The position numbers and the translations under genes were made by a program. Below are positions 1 to 12,783 of a stretch of DNA of 64,000 bases, piece after piece. The stretch covers positions 1,473,473 to 1,537,472 of the forward strand of contig NC_088775.1 of NCBI RefSeq assembly GCF_954871325.1, given 5' to 3'. A model generated the notes under the pieces. It searched no databases. It saw nothing but the letters and a program-made list of their open reading frames with translations, and was not told where the DNA came from. Source of the DNA: Gordionus sp. m RMFG-2023 (lineage: Eukaryota > Nematomorpha > Gordioida > Chordodea > Parachordodidae). Within the stretch, counting starts at the first letter, position 1. Each line of letters opens with the position of its first letter.

Positions 1-2795
1 ATTATACAGAATTAAAACTAAAAAAAAAAAAATTTTTAATTTAAAAACAAAAGAAAAAAATAATTGAAAAAACGCAGATTAAAAAAATAAAAAATAATTA
101 AATTAGAAAATTATTTTTTTAAAATTCAAAAAGGCTTTATAGGAAAGGGAATGATTGGTAAAATCGTTTTTTTTCTTCATCTGATTGATAGGTTATATAC
201 TCGAATGTCATGAAATGCCAAATATCACTCTCCTGTCTTCCTCATACCCAAAGGAAAATAAAATTTTACGTTAGAAATAATAGTAATTCAAGAATGCGTA
301 TCGGGATGCGAGACGCGCATATTTTTGGGTCGGAACGTGAATGGAACAGGAGCGTAAAAATCCCTTTGTTCCGCCCACCCCCCACCCTCTGACTTTCAAT
401 CTAAAATTCGATTGGTAACACAATAAAAGATAAGGAATTGTTTTTTTTTTCAGTAGGTCAGGGTAATTGTTCTTTATCAATTTTTTTATAAATAGAAAAA
501 GTAATCCTCGTAAGAATAAAATTCATGATAATTTTTAACTTTACTTTTGCGAAATTAAGTCGCTCTAATCAAGTTAACTTTTGTATTTTAAAAATAATGT
601 AACTGTAATAAGCTACTTAAAAATAATCGATACAATTCAACTTGAACCCGACAAGGTTATTTAAGGAATGGATAAGAACGAGGAACAAACAACCTTTTTA
701 CATTTGATATCATTTTTTTTTTATAATTTTATAATTTTTAAACATCTTCAAAGCTCTATTTTGTCTCATTTATATATTTAACCAAAAAAAATAAGATTAT
801 TTTGATATATAAATTTTTTTTTTTTAAAGAACTCATTATAAACCATTCCACTCATCAACTGCTCATATGTCAGGAATCAAGCTCAGCCAGCACGATGCCC
901 GTCTATATTTTGTGGGGGGGGGGGGGGAATAAAATTCTGAAATCGATATCCGACGGTGACCTTATTTCTTAAAAATAGGATTATGATTATATTATATATA
1001 TAAAATATTTAGCAAAAATAATCGAATAAAGTATATGCGTGTATGAATATAGGTTATTCTCCGGTAGTACATAAATGATCTTATTTTAAATCTAATCAGA
1101 GTTTCTGCAGGTCGAGTCTGGAATCCGCCTGTCTGATACGATTTTAACAATCCGGATCGGCTTTTAAAAAACTTTACCGGATGGCGCATAAACGGTTTTT
1201 TAAATTCGGACCGGGTTTGAAAATAATGTTTTTCAAAACCGGTTCAGGGCAAACTTTTGACCCTGGCAGGTTTAATTTCAATTGTACAAATAATTTTAAT
1301 TTTATTTTAATATAAAATATTCTGAAGGTTATAATATGTAAATAATTCATAATAAATTATTATAAAAAAATATAATATTGTAATATCTCGTGATTAAACT
1401 CGTATAACTTATATAAAAAAATAATCATGTAAAAAACTTTATTATTCTAAAAAAAATTAACGTATTTAAAGTAGTACGATACTTTTTAAGTTAATCGTTA
1501 CTTAATATGTTATTCATTATTATTTTAATCAGTTTGGTTTTATATGTTTTAAATTTTTATATCTAATAAGTATAATTATATAAATTTTTTTAAAAGAAAA
1601 ACATATTTTAAAAAAAAACACAAATTAGGGTAAGGAGCCTGCAGATATATGAGCTATAATTATAATATAAAGAAAAGAAAATTATCTAAAGATGTCAATC
1701 ATTTTAAAAATATAATTTGTGATAAACCATCATGAAAGGAACCGCGAAGCGTTTTCCGCATCCGTCGTATTCTAAGTGAGAAAATATGAGTACAACATCT
1801 GTGACAATAAAATGTTAGATTAAACTTATAAAACACCCAAAATAGGGTAGGCGGATTTCTCATAGTCAGAAAGTAACTTTTCTCTACTCTAAGTCTTTTC
1901 CACTAGATCATTTAAGGTTTGGGATGTGGGAGGAGAAAATGGGGGGGGGGGTCAATTGAAAGTAATTCACTATGCTTCTTTGTACAAAGGTGACAAATGA
2001 TCATTTCAACAAAAAAAAGTAAAAATATAAATTCTAAACCAAAAATATTTAAAATTTTAAAAAATAACAATAAATTTAAATTATATAAAGTTTTAAAGAG
2101 AAATTTTTTTTATATATATTTATTTTTGAAAAATAAGGGAATGGGAATTAAAAGGAAGGAGGAGTTCAACGAATCACGATTTAAAATTTACATATTTTAT
2201 CAATATTTATCTATCATTCATTGCCGTTTTAAAGATAAAAAGAAAGTAAAAAAAATAAATATAAAATAAAATAAAGAATAAAATATAAAAAGATAAAAGA
2301 AAAATTAGAAATTAAATAATAAATAATATTAATAAATTATATAAACATATTAAGGAAAAAGTAATTCTATTTTTTTAAAAAAATATTTAATCATTAAAGA
2401 TTTTTTTCATGCATAAAAAACACAAAGATTTGAGATTTTAGGGAAAAAAATTCTTCCCATAAAAGATCAAAAAAAATTATTTTGTAGCCTGTGTCCCAAA
2501 AACCATTTTAAAAAAAGTTTTAAAACTTTAGAAAATTTTTGAAATTTTATAAAACAAAAAAAAAATTTTTTTAGAATAATTTATTTTTGGACATGTTTTT
2601 ATTTTTATATTTAAAATTGTTTATTTCATTCATTTTCATTAAAGTTTTCGAAAGATTCATACCTCCTTTTTAACCTATTGATCTTTCCTGAGGCAATTCT
2701 TCAAATATGTTTCTTGGAAAATTTAGTTAATTTGGAATGCTATGCCAAATATTGCAATATTTAATAGGGAGGTTTAGAAATAAGCGTATTTTTTG
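1..2795. other. gene-free AT-rich stretch
   Basis: No credible exon or RNA gene was seen. The stretch is mostly A and T runs. It holds a 14-base G run at 914-927, an 11-base G run at 1941-1951, and a slightly GC-richer patch at about 1090-1275 that reads like a worn repeat. Short open frames here have low-complexity K/N/F/I composition and no recognisable domain. Confidence 0.6.
914..927 (+). repeat. poly-G tract (one of at least 14)
   Basis: Fourteen consecutive G in very AT-rich surroundings. Similar G runs start near 1941, 9640, 9802, 10858, 12808, 15457, 17103 and 17585; C runs start near 10163, 17297, 19916, 36700 and 44105. They are concentrated in the first 20 kb and are far more frequent than base composition would give. 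No function is shown. Confidence 0.9.
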
Positions 2796-2904
2796 CAGAG
2801 TTGTTAAAAGATACTTTTTAAATGCATCTAGATATAGATACATCGTTTAAAATAATATCTAGATACCGATACCACATTTTTATATCTAGATCCTTTAACA
2901 CTTG
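2796..2904. mobile_element. hAT-like MITE, CAGAGTTGTTAAAAGAT family, decayed copy
   Basis: The left end CAGAGTTGTTAAAAGATA is the same as that of the element at 5297-5452, and the interior shares repeated ATCTAGATA-type blocks with it. The right end is degenerate (ATCCTTTAACACTTG). Flanks ATTTTTTG and ATTTTTTT agree at 7 of 8 positions and look like the 8-bp target-site duplication. About 109 bp, with no coding capacity. Confidence 0.7.
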
Positions 2905-3639
2905 ATTTTTTTTGATAAATTTATTGGCTATTATTTAAAAAAAAATTTTTAAAAATCAAAAAAGAATAAAATTAATTTTAATGTTTTAATATTTTATTTT
3001 TAAAAAAACATTTTTAAGAATGGTTAAAAAAAATAGTAATTAAATTTAAGTGAAACTCAATAAATTCCCAAAATCAATAACAATTTTATATCTATATCTA
3101 AGATAATTAATTCCTTTTTAAAGAAAAATTTGCGAAAAAATATGATGTTAAACTTATGACACCTATTAAGGCAATTAACTTCCTCTAGGGTCTTCAAATT
3201 TCAAATGTATTTTATTTTTATTAAATTTTTTAAAAACAATTTTTTCATTAAAATAGAAAATTTTTTTTTATTATATATTGATTTTTTTTGATGAAAATAA
3301 GAAAGAATATATATTTTTAATTTTCAAATATATATATAAAAAAATCGATTTTCCTAGTTGAGAGAATTAAATTATATATCAAATTCTCATTCTCAATCTA
3401 ATTTTTTTTTTGGTATTTAATGTGACTTAAATAGGACGGCTGGTATAAAAATAAAATAAAAGGCGGTTTTTTTTGTTATACTGCATTATTAGTGTAATTC
3501 CTCACTAGATGGTGTTAGCATTTCCGGTTATTTATGATAAACCCAATATTCCTGATAACCTGTTTATACAGGCACACGTGCAAACAGATTGGTGTTTTTT
3601 CTATCGGTTAATCTAGATCGATATCTTTAGTGCTATTTC

Positions 3640-4178
3640 CAGGGACCCCAAGTATGTAAAAAATTATAATGGTTACGTTTTGTGGTTACGGTTCTTAAGA
3701 AGAAATTTATAAAGGTTCGGTTCGGTTCAGCTAATTATAAAAATTTATAAAGGTTCTTTACGCAACAACCATCTTCTAATTTATTATTATTATAAGCATC
3801 TATGAATTACATATAAAAAAAAATATATAAGATTCGAAATAACTCATTTAAATATATTATTTGAACTTATAAGTAATCTATTTTCTAATAGAAATGGATT
3901 CCTTTTTGTTCGTTGTGATGTGACGATAACTCAAATTTTAGCCCCGAAAAAGCCCTTTCAGAAACTTGTGTTGCGGGAACCGCCAGTACTATAAGAGTAA
4001 GTTTATATAATTCTGGATATTCAAATTATTTCCATTTCTAAAATATAAAAACTAAACCGGTTTGTTTTTTATAAAGGTTCTTTTTATTCCTCCAAAAAAT
4101 AATATCGGTTCGGTTACGGTTATGGTTCGGATATATATAACGGTTTATCGATTCGTTACGGTTCCCTCGGGGTCCCTA
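3640..4178. mobile_element. hAT-like MITE with exact 8-bp TSD
   Basis: The left end CAGGGACCCCAAG and the inverted right end TAGGGACCCCGAG form terminal inverted repeats of about 13 bp. The element is flanked on both sides by exactly GCTATTTC (3632-3639 and 4179-4186), an 8-bp duplication as made by hAT transposases. The interior has several CGGTTCGGTTC-type words on one strand. It is 539 bp with no transposase frame, so non-autonomous. Confidence 0.88.
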
Positions 4179-4517
4179 GCTATTTCTAAAATCTTATTTT
4201 CTTAGCACTTAAGCAAATCGAAGGTTTTTTTTGAAGAACTTGCCGAATTCATTTTGGCGCCGGATCTTTTCTGGATAAAATATTGAGTCAGCCGTTTTTA
4301 AAAAATCGAGTCAAATCATTACAGCCAGCATACCCGCCTTATAGACAATTTTGAAAATTATTACACATATCGCTTAATAAGTCATTGCCCCATAACAATT
4401 TTAGGTAATTCAGCGAACTTTGTTCCCCATAATCGATGATTCATAATCTACTAATGACAAAATAATAGTATTTTTAAAAAAATGCAATAACCAAATTCCC
4501 TAAGGTTTAATTTTATA

Positions 4518-4657
<140 letters not shown>

Positions 4658-4837
4658 TTCTCAAATTTAAAATATAAAAAATGTTATATAACAAGATATA
4701 TTTTCTCTATACCTTTATAATATAGGAAATTACAACATTGTTAAAGATATTCGATAGGTTATATTTTCTACCATCTTTAAATAAATATATATTTTGATAT
4801 GTATTCTTGCGTTTAAACTTGGGACCTCTTCAGATTT

Positions 4838-5047
4838 TGGTGTTGTTAAGCGATTTTTTTAGACGGCAAACTCAATATTTTAGCCAGAAATATATTGCCT
4901 AAGCCTCGACATTTTTGATAATATGTCTAAAGCTTTGTTCCTTTCATGAGCAAAATCTTCGGGTTTGCTTAATATTTTTCTAGGTGAAATATTTAGCTAG
5001 CCGTTGTGTAAAAAAAGCGGCTCAAAACGAGTCGTTTAACAACACTA
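4838..5047. mobile_element. MITE, TAGTGTTGTTAAAC family, near-complete copy
   Basis: The left end TGGTGTTGTTAAG pairs with the inverted right end TAGTGTTGTTAAAC. Flanks TCAGATTT (4830-4837) and CCAGATTT (5048-5055) match at 7 of 8 positions, as for a hAT duplication. Inside are inverted copies of the family signature AACTCAATATTTTAGCC. It is 210 bp and non-coding. This is the reference copy for the family, of which more than a dozen copies or pieces occur in the window. Confidence 0.82.
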
Positions 5048-5244
5048 CCAGATTTAATAATATTTTGTTTTGACGCCGGGCCAAAGACGTTCTAAGGACT
5101 GGCCATTTATGTTTCTATTAATCGGGTCTACAAAAAAAATATTATCTTTAAATAAATATTTTAAAACATTTATACTCACTATTAAAAAAAATTAAATCTT
5201 AAAAAAAATTCATCATTTTTTTAAAAAAAATTAAAATTAAAAAA

Positions 5245-6290
5245 AAATAATTATCTGTAAATAAAAATTAACAAAATGGTTTTCGATAATAAGTAACAGA
5301 GTTGTTAAAAGATACTTTTTAAATGTATCTAGATACAGATACAACGTCTAAAATAATATCTAGATACAGATTATTTAATCAAAAATCTATCTAGATACAG
5401 ATACCACATTTTTATATCTAGATACAGGTATCTAGATCTTTTAACAACTCTGATAAGTAATATTTAAAAAAATAAAATATTTTAATTAAACCAATCACAA
5501 GACACGTGTAAATTAAATAAAAGATAGCCAATCCATAACAAATTCTCTATCAAAATAATTCATTTTAAAAATATAAATATAAATTATTTTATCAAGTTTC
5601 ATATCAATCATAATTAAACTCAAAAATTATTTCTTCAAAATGTCAAATCCCAAATCCTTCAAGCAACTTTCTTCTCATTTGATTTTATATTTTAATTTTC
5701 TTCTTAAAAATATTTTTAAAAAATTTTCTTCTTAAAAATTCTTAAAAAATATTTTTAAAAAAGATTCTTCTTAAAAAATATTCTTGTCGACTCATTTTTA
5801 CCGAGTTCTTATAATTAATTATATTTTATGTGCATAATTTTTTTTGAAAGAAATTAAAAAGCCCAAAAATAGATTTCTCGTTAATTTTATAAATATCTGT
5901 AAAAATAAACAACCAATTGTTTTCGATAATTAAAAAGTATCATTTAACAAAAAAAATATCAACCAATCATATGACAAAAAAATATCAACCAATCATATAA
6001 CAAAAAATAAAAGATAGCCTAATCCATAACAAATTAAAGAATATAATTCTTTTTAAAAATATAAATTTTTAATTATTCTATTAAGTTTTCATCAATAATA
6101 ATTAAACTCAAAATTATTTTTCCAAAATGCAAATCCTAAATCCTTCAAGCATCATCTTTCTTCTTAAAAAAAAATCATTCTCTTTTAATTAATCATATTT
6201 TTACAAATCAAATAAATCACAAAATGGCATAATTTTCTTGGATGAAATTAAAACGCCCAAAAATAGATTTCTTCTTAATTTCAAAAGTTT
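5245..6290 (+). repeat. tandem segmental duplication (two units)
   Basis: Unit 1 (about 5245-5870) and unit 2 (about 5885-6290) share collinear stretches, for example TTTTCGATAAT, ATAATTAAACTCAAAA and AAATCCTTCAAGCA, plus AAGCCCAAAAATAGATTTCT-like sequence. They have diverged by many small changes. Unit 1 carries a MITE at 5297-5452; unit 2 lacks it and so shows the approximate empty site. Confidence 0.7.
5297..5452. mobile_element. hAT-like MITE with perfect TIRs and exact TSD
   Basis: The ends CAGAGTTGTTAAAAGAT and ATCTTTTAACAACTCTG are perfect inverted repeats of 17 bp. The target-site duplication ATAAGTAA is exact on both sides (5289-5296 and 5453-5460). The interior is made of repeated TATCTAGATACAGATA-type words. 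It is 156 bp and non-coding. It looks younger than its relative at 2796-2904. Confidence 0.92.
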
Positions 6291-6462
6291 TAAACATTTT
6301 TTAATGAGAAAAGCGTATGTTTTAAATTTTCACAATTTTTTAGTAATTAGGATATGTGTTCTAATTTTTTATATTAAAAAAGGCTTATATATTTTTTTTT
6401 TCCTATAAAATTTCAAAAGTTTTGCAAAATCGTAATTTTTTTGATATTTTAGAATTTAGAGC

Positions 6463-6795
6463 TAGTGATCTGCATCGAGCCTAATTTTTCAAGCTCGGCC
6501 CGGCCAGAACCCGATATATTTTTTAAAAAATTTACCGGCCCGGCCCGAATTTACGTAAATATAGAAATGAATTTTTATAATTACTCAAAATAAATGATAT
6601 ATGTATGTTATATGGTGTCTAGTTTCTATAAATAAAATCCAATATTTTTATTTTACATTTAAAAATTTAACATAAAATTGATAAATTTAGATATTAAAAA
6701 AAATTTCCAAAGCCCGACACAACCCGGCCCGAATTTCAAAAAAAATATTAGGGCCGGGTTCGGGCCCGGGCTGGGCCTACTTTTGCAGATCTCTA
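6463..6795. mobile_element. GC-rich hAT-like MITE, TAGAGATCTGCA family
   Basis: The left end TAGTGATCTGCA pairs with the inverted right end TAGAGATCTGCA. The subterminal parts are GC-rich (CGGCCCGG words) and inverted relative to each other. Flanks TTTAGAGC (6455-6462) and CTTAGAGC (6796-6803) match at 7 of 8 positions. It is 333 bp and non-coding. A second copy lies at 28480-28683, and a similar GC-rich fragment at 37811-37880. Confidence 0.78.
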
Positions 6796-7326
6796 CTTAG
6801 AGCCTAAAGTAATTGTATTTATCTCGAATATGATTTTAAGAATTTTTTGAGATTGGAAATAGGATTCGAGAACAAAAAAACTAAGTATTTTTTTTAAAAT
6901 ATATACAATGAGACCGGAAATTAAATTTCTAAGGAGAGCCCAGTTTTTGTTTTGGAAACTTCCGTTTTCAAGCTAGGGCCGGATTTTTTCATATTTAAAT
7001 TCTTAATTTATATTTTAACGCCCCGCTACAACCTACCCTAGATGTTAAAAACTTGGATCATTTGATCCTTTTTAAGGTCCGGTCCAACTTTTAACTTTCA
7101 TTTTACGATGGTTTGGATTTTTAAATTAATTATAAAATCATTTTTGGATATAAATTCAAGGTTTTGCTAAGCATGGCAAAATAAATTAGCCTTAAATATT
7201 CAAGGTTCATTTATTTTGTTATCATTTTAAAAAAAAATTTTTTTTAAAAACAAGTAAAAAAAAAAGAAGAAAAAAATATGCGATAAAAAAAATTTTAACT
7301 TTAAATAAACTAGAAAAGAAAATAAA

Positions 7327-7589
7327 AGAGAAGAGAAGAGAAGAGAAGAGAGAGAGAAGAGAAGAGAAGAGAAGAGAAGAGAAGAGAAGAGAAGAGAAGA
7401 GAAGAGAAGAGAAGAGAGAGAGAAGAGAAGAGAAGAGAAGAGAAGAGAAGAGAAGAGAAGAGAAGAGAAGAGAAGAAGAAGAGAAGAAGAAGAGAAGAGA
7501 AGAGAAGAGAAGAGAAGAGAAGAGAAGAGAAGAGAAGAGAAGAGAAGAGAAGAGAAGAGAAGAGAAGAGAAGAGAAGAGAAGAGAAGAG
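7327..7589 (+). repeat. (GAAGA)n pentanucleotide microsatellite
   Basis: About 260 bp of AGAGA/GAAGA repeats with a few interruptions. The tract is pure purine on the plus strand and is read as repeated SSLLF on the other strand, which is not a gene. A short (CATC)n run follows at about 7775-7791. Confidence 0.96.
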
Positions 7590-9162
7590 CGAGGAAAATC
7601 ATTTTCAACTTATGAAATAGTCAGAAAAAAAAAACACAATAATTTGAAATTTTAAATCTAATAATAAATAAACGAAGCAAAAAAAGTTTACGAATGAAGC
7701 AGCTGGGACCGAATCGAGTTTCTTAAATAATAGCGGTCCGCTATAAGACACTTTATCGAAAACAAAGATTCCTATCCATCCATCCATCCATTAGAAAAAA
7801 AAAAATTTTCAACCGTTAAAAAAAATTGTTTATTGAATATAAATACAAATTCTCATTTAATGACACCCATCAATCTATCATCAATATAATATTATACCCC
7901 AAAAATAGAATATATAATATATTATTTAAGGCGGCGAGCGGTCAAGCGGATAAAATGTTCACCCTAAAAGGTCATCTTAGCCAGCTTTTCCCTTGTCTTT
8001 TAAATCTTTTATAGAGACACACAAGAGAAGTTTAGAAAAAAAATTAACCAGCCGATATTTGAAAAATATAAATTTCCCCTTAGCGTTATAAAAAAAAGTA
8101 CGCGTTGGAAAGGGCCACGGTTTTTAAGAGCTGCTATGGCAATCTAAGGCTTATAGTAAGCGGAATAATAGTAAGATACTTAAATTACAGAATAAACCAT
8201 ACGTCTGAACTATCTATATCGCATTGCTTTCAATGTACACAAACAAAGCATTAATTACAGAGTAATATTAATATGATTACATTTTTTTTTAAATATTTTT
8301 CATTTCTCTTTTTTTTTATTCTTTCTTTCATTTCATTTCGGTTTTTTCTTTTCTTTTATTTATTCATTTTTATTGCCTTAATTTATATCAAAAATTTTTT
8401 CGAATAAATTATTAACTGTTTACGAAATACGTAATTTCTTATTATTGGCTTCGAATTGTTAAGTAAAAAAAAAATTAATTTTGTGAGCGTGTGATTTATA
8501 AAAAGGATAATCATTTAAAAATATTCCCAAAAATTCCCACCACTTACATCCTCGAGAAAAAAATTGATTTTTTATTTAATAGTAGGTAACTTTGATGTGC
8601 TTCCTCTTGATAAAAAGAAGAGGGAACGTCATTAGCATAACTATGAAAAGAATTAAAATTATTTTTAAAACATAAATTTATCAAAAAATATAAATATTAT
8701 TTTATTTTTATAATCAAAAAATGATAATTAAATATGACCTTTTAAAAAAAATTAAAAAAATTATATTAAAAAATAGAAGGTGATAATTACTTAAATAAAA
8801 AGTAAATATATTAATTTTATAAAAGAAGAGAAAAAAAAAATTGTTTAATTTGTAATTTTGGATCTAGGTTTAATTTTTTTTCCCCGTTATTTTGTTTTAG
8901 TTTTATTTTTTGTTTTTCTTTTCTTTTTACTTTTGTATTTTTATTCATTCCTTTCTTTTTTTAAAAAAATTTTTCTCTTCATTCCTCTGCTTCCTAAAAT
9001 CTCTAACTTGTATTTCATCCTCCTTCTGAATCTATAATAAACAAAAATGGAGGATGCATTTTTTTTATATTGACGTGAACAAAAATAAAGATTCCGTTTA
9101 TCCGGAAGTATGAATCCTACACCCTTCCTTTTGTATTGTTGAGTGACATTATAATAATATTT

Positions 9163-9198
9163 GCCTTCCTTCCTTCCTTCCTTCCTTCCTTCCTTCCT
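9163..9198 (+). repeat. (CCTT)n microsatellite
   Basis: Nine tetranucleotide units of CCTT; a polypyrimidine tract on the plus strand. Confidence 0.95.
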
Positions 9199-9221
9199 AG
9201 AAAGAAGATTCAATATGAATT

Positions 9222-9430
9222 GCATTTTAAAGCGTCGTTGACATTATGATATATAAATCAGCTGGTGACGCCATTTTTTCCATAGAAATCAATTTTTATA
9301 AATAAATGAAAGTCTGATAAATTTTATTTTTAATAAGTTATCACGAAATTGTAATATAAATGATTTATATTATTAAGGGAAACCAAAATGGCCTCACTAG
9401 CTGATTTAATATTTAAGTTGATACAATTTT
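9222..9430. mobile_element. decayed copy of the CCAATGACATATAATAATACC family
   Basis: It contains the family's subterminal block AGCGTCGTTGA followed by AAATCAGCTGGTGACGCCAT, and the inverted partner near 9386-9420 (ACCAAAATGGCCTCACTAGC). The outer ends are missing. See 44986-45324 for the complete member. Confidence 0.6.
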
Positions 9431-10303
9431 ATTAAAATCAATGCATATGGTATTGATAGGAGATTCAATAACTACTGAACATCGGCATCGAAGACACGTG
9501 ATTTAAATTTGAATTCATTAACTTTTTTCAAAAAAATATATATTAGTTTATAACTTTTCCACGCAAGATCATAGACATTCGAACAAGTCGATGCGATGCG
9601 TTCTAATTTTTCTTAGGAATATGATGGAACGGAATGGGAGGGGGGGGGATTGTAAATGTTTTTGGCTTCTCTTAATAGCTATTTTATTCTTATAAAACAT
9701 GTATTTTTACTGGAAAATTTGACTAGAATGTTTCAAAAATATTAAAAGTTAATAACGATCTTATATTGTTTGCAATTTTAAGAAAAATATAAGGGATGAG
9801 AGGGGGGGGGGGGGTGAGGTGAATTCTCATAACTGTTGTATTCAAATATTTATTTTTCTTTTTTTTTTAGAAAAAAAAGGTATGTCTTTTTTCTTATGCC
9901 TAAAGAAAAATCTTAGAAAAAAAAACGCCAAACGCAAAAGGTAACCGCGTAAAAATTTATTAAGATACCTTATCCATTTAACATTACAACAAAAAATAAA
10001 AATAATAAAATAAGTTAAAAAAGGGACTGTTCAAAACTTAACAAAAACACCGTTGTTATAATACGGTTTGATTCGGAATTTCGGTCACGTGCACAATAAA
10101 ATAATATTTTCAACTTAATCTTGCTAAACCTTGATGAGAGTGCTATTTTCGAATTTTTCACACCCCCCCCCCCTTAAAAACACTTACCTGGTGCTAGTTA
10201 GTTTTTCTGCGGGCTTAGGCAGGGTTTCTAACCTTTCTAAGTCACATCTATATAAAGATACTATAACATTATCAAATATTTTAGGAAAGATACTAGAGCT
10301 GTA

Positions 10304-10608
10304 ACAATGACATATAATAATACCTAGACTGACGATGCATTCACAATAATGCATTAGAAAAGCGTCGTTGAATGCAAATCAACTGGACCGGCCATTTTGG
10401 TAGTCCATATAAAAATTATTCTCGCGTTAAAGACTACTATTAAATGGATAACTTGCTTTTTTTATTATCTCGGTGATCAGGCAATTCTTAAATAAAGTTT
10501 TGTCACATTAGGAATAAATTAGCTTCTCGTTTTTTTAATGATATGGGTAATCGAAATGGCGTCCTCAGCTGTTTTTCATTGTCAGTCTCAGTCTAAGTAT
10601 AAAAATGT
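10304..10608. mobile_element. partial copy of the CCAATGACATATAATAATACC family
   Basis: The left end reads ACAATGACATATAATAATAC and continues with CTAGACTGACGATGCATTC, nearly identical to the left end at 44986. The subterminal GCGTCGTTGAATGCAAATCA block is present, and the right end is recognisable but degenerate (CATTGTCAGTCTCAGTCTAA). About 305 bp and non-coding. Confidence 0.75.
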
Positions 10609-11634
10609 TAAAAACCATTAACAAAAAATATCACAATAACAGAAGCACATATGCATGTGGATAATGGTCATTAAAAAAAATACAAAAGGAAAATTTTTTT
10701 CAATAATCATAACGAGTTTGAGTGAAACTATTCAATAGTTTTATATAAAATCATATATATATTTTAATTATTGTAATTGATTGATTAGAGAGAAGAAAAA
10801 AAATGAGTAATATATATTGATAAAAACTTAAAATCCATAATCCATGTGTGAATATGTGGGGGGGGGGGATATGGAGTGGAAGATAATTTTATTTAAAATA
10901 ATCTATTTATAAAATTGTTGGAAAGAATTATAAATCGTTTGGCCAAGTTAATTTCAAAATATGATTATTTTTTTGGCAAAAGATTTAGAATCAATCTTGC
11001 ATTTACAAATAAATTATAAAGTTTTTCCCTTATCAAATTTATTTTATCATTTAGAAAGAGATGTTAAGTAAAACGATAGCTACTAAAAATAAAATGTAAA
11101 AAACCAAAATAAAATTTGTTGATCTAAGGTAAATATAAAACTTAATTACAAGGTAAATATCCTAAAGAAATTATTACCTTTGCTTTTTGAGAATGGAATT
11201 GGATTCATTATCGTCCGAACTATCGTCCATTTGAAAATGTATTTTAATTTTTTTTTATATAAAAATCGTCTGGTTGCAATTTTTTGTGAAAAAGGAAAGA
11301 TGATATTTTTCACAAAGACATCTCTAGGGAATTTTGATTTACAAAAAATTAGAGACGCGATAATAGGTTATGGAGAATTCCTAAAATTAATAATTCAAGG
11401 TAAATTAAAATTTAATTATTTTATTTTTTTATTACTTAACGAACTAAAAAAAAATAAAAGAAAAGATAAAATTAAAATCGAAAAAAATAATAAAAATAAA
11501 TAATTTTAAAAAAAACATTTCAAAACGTTTTATTATTTCTTTTTAATATTTTATTTATTTTTTATTTATTATTTATGTTATGTTTTTATTAATGTTTACC
11601 TAATTTTTTAATACTATTTCTTACTTTCTTTCAT

Positions 11635-11808
<174 letters not shown>

Positions 11809-12307
11809 TTTTGATAATAAAATAATTTTTTAAAACAAATAATAAAATTAAAATATCAAATTTTCACTTTTTAATTTCATCGACAACTTAAACTAATTAA
11901 TTCAAGTTTTTTTTATTTTATTTTGTTCTTTTGATAATATAATTATTTTATTGTTATTTTTTTTTACCTAATATAACGCAATTTATTTTTACGAAATAAA
12001 AATGTTTTAAATAGCCTTTAAAAAAATAAGAGAATTTTCAAAAATTACATTTTTATTCATTCATTTCTTTTCTTTCATCCCCAAATTTATAGCTTATTTT
12101 ATAAACGTGTTTTATTAGTGTTGTTTCAACTACCTAACTTTAGTCAACTATAAAACAGCGTAACTATATTTTTTAACCAAAAATATTCCAATCAATCTTC
12201 AAGTCGAGACTCAACTTAGAGACATAATTCCTATTTTTTGGCCAAAAGCTTGATTTAGTCACGATTGAGATGGTCAAAGTTTGGTAATTTCTCGATTTGT
12301 GCCAATT

Positions 12308-12405
12308 TTAAAAGGCTAACTCAATATTTTAGCCAGAAAAAATAATTCCGTTAATATGAGCAAAATCTTAAGGCTTGCATAATAATTTTCCTAACAAAAT
12401 ATAAA
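12308..12405. mobile_element. partial MITE, TAGTGTTGTTAAAC family
   Basis: Matches the family interior: GGCTAACTCAATATTTTAGC, then GAGCAAAATCTTAAGGCTTG and a trace of the far arm. Terminal repeats are not recognisable. Confidence 0.6.
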
Positions 12406-12599
12406 AAAGAAAAGAATTGTCTTTGAGAATTGAAAATTATATTGTCTGCGTTCCTTGTATCTTTAATTTCTAAATATTCCTGTATAAAGTAAAAGTAAGT
12501 ATTTCTATTTCATTTTATACAATATTACAAACACACACGAAGAATAAAAAAAAGTAAACTGCGTTTTTTTAAAATGGTTGCTAACACCAAATGATAATT

Positions 12600-12783
12600 T
12601 TAAATTTAAAATTAATTATAGACTACTCCAAAAAATAATGTTAGGCAAACCTCATGTTTTCTTAGATAGAATGCCCCAACACCTTTTCTTCCATTTACGA
12701 GCAAAATCATCAGGGCTCGCGTATATAATACTTTTTTGCCCTAAAATATATGGTCAGCCATTTTTAAAAATGGAGTCGTTAGT
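12600..12783. mobile_element. worn MITE, TAGTGTTGTTAAAC family
   Basis: Carries the family blocks TTACGAGCAAAATCATCAGG, GCCCTAAAATAT and AAAATGGAGTCGTTAG. The ends are unclear. The open frame across it is a by-product of the repeat, not a gene. Confidence 0.5.

Noticed and set aside
7911-7990. tRNA gene suggested by GCGGCGAGCGGTCAAGCGG
   Set aside because: It resembles an A box only; no B box, anticodon stem or closing acceptor stem could be found.
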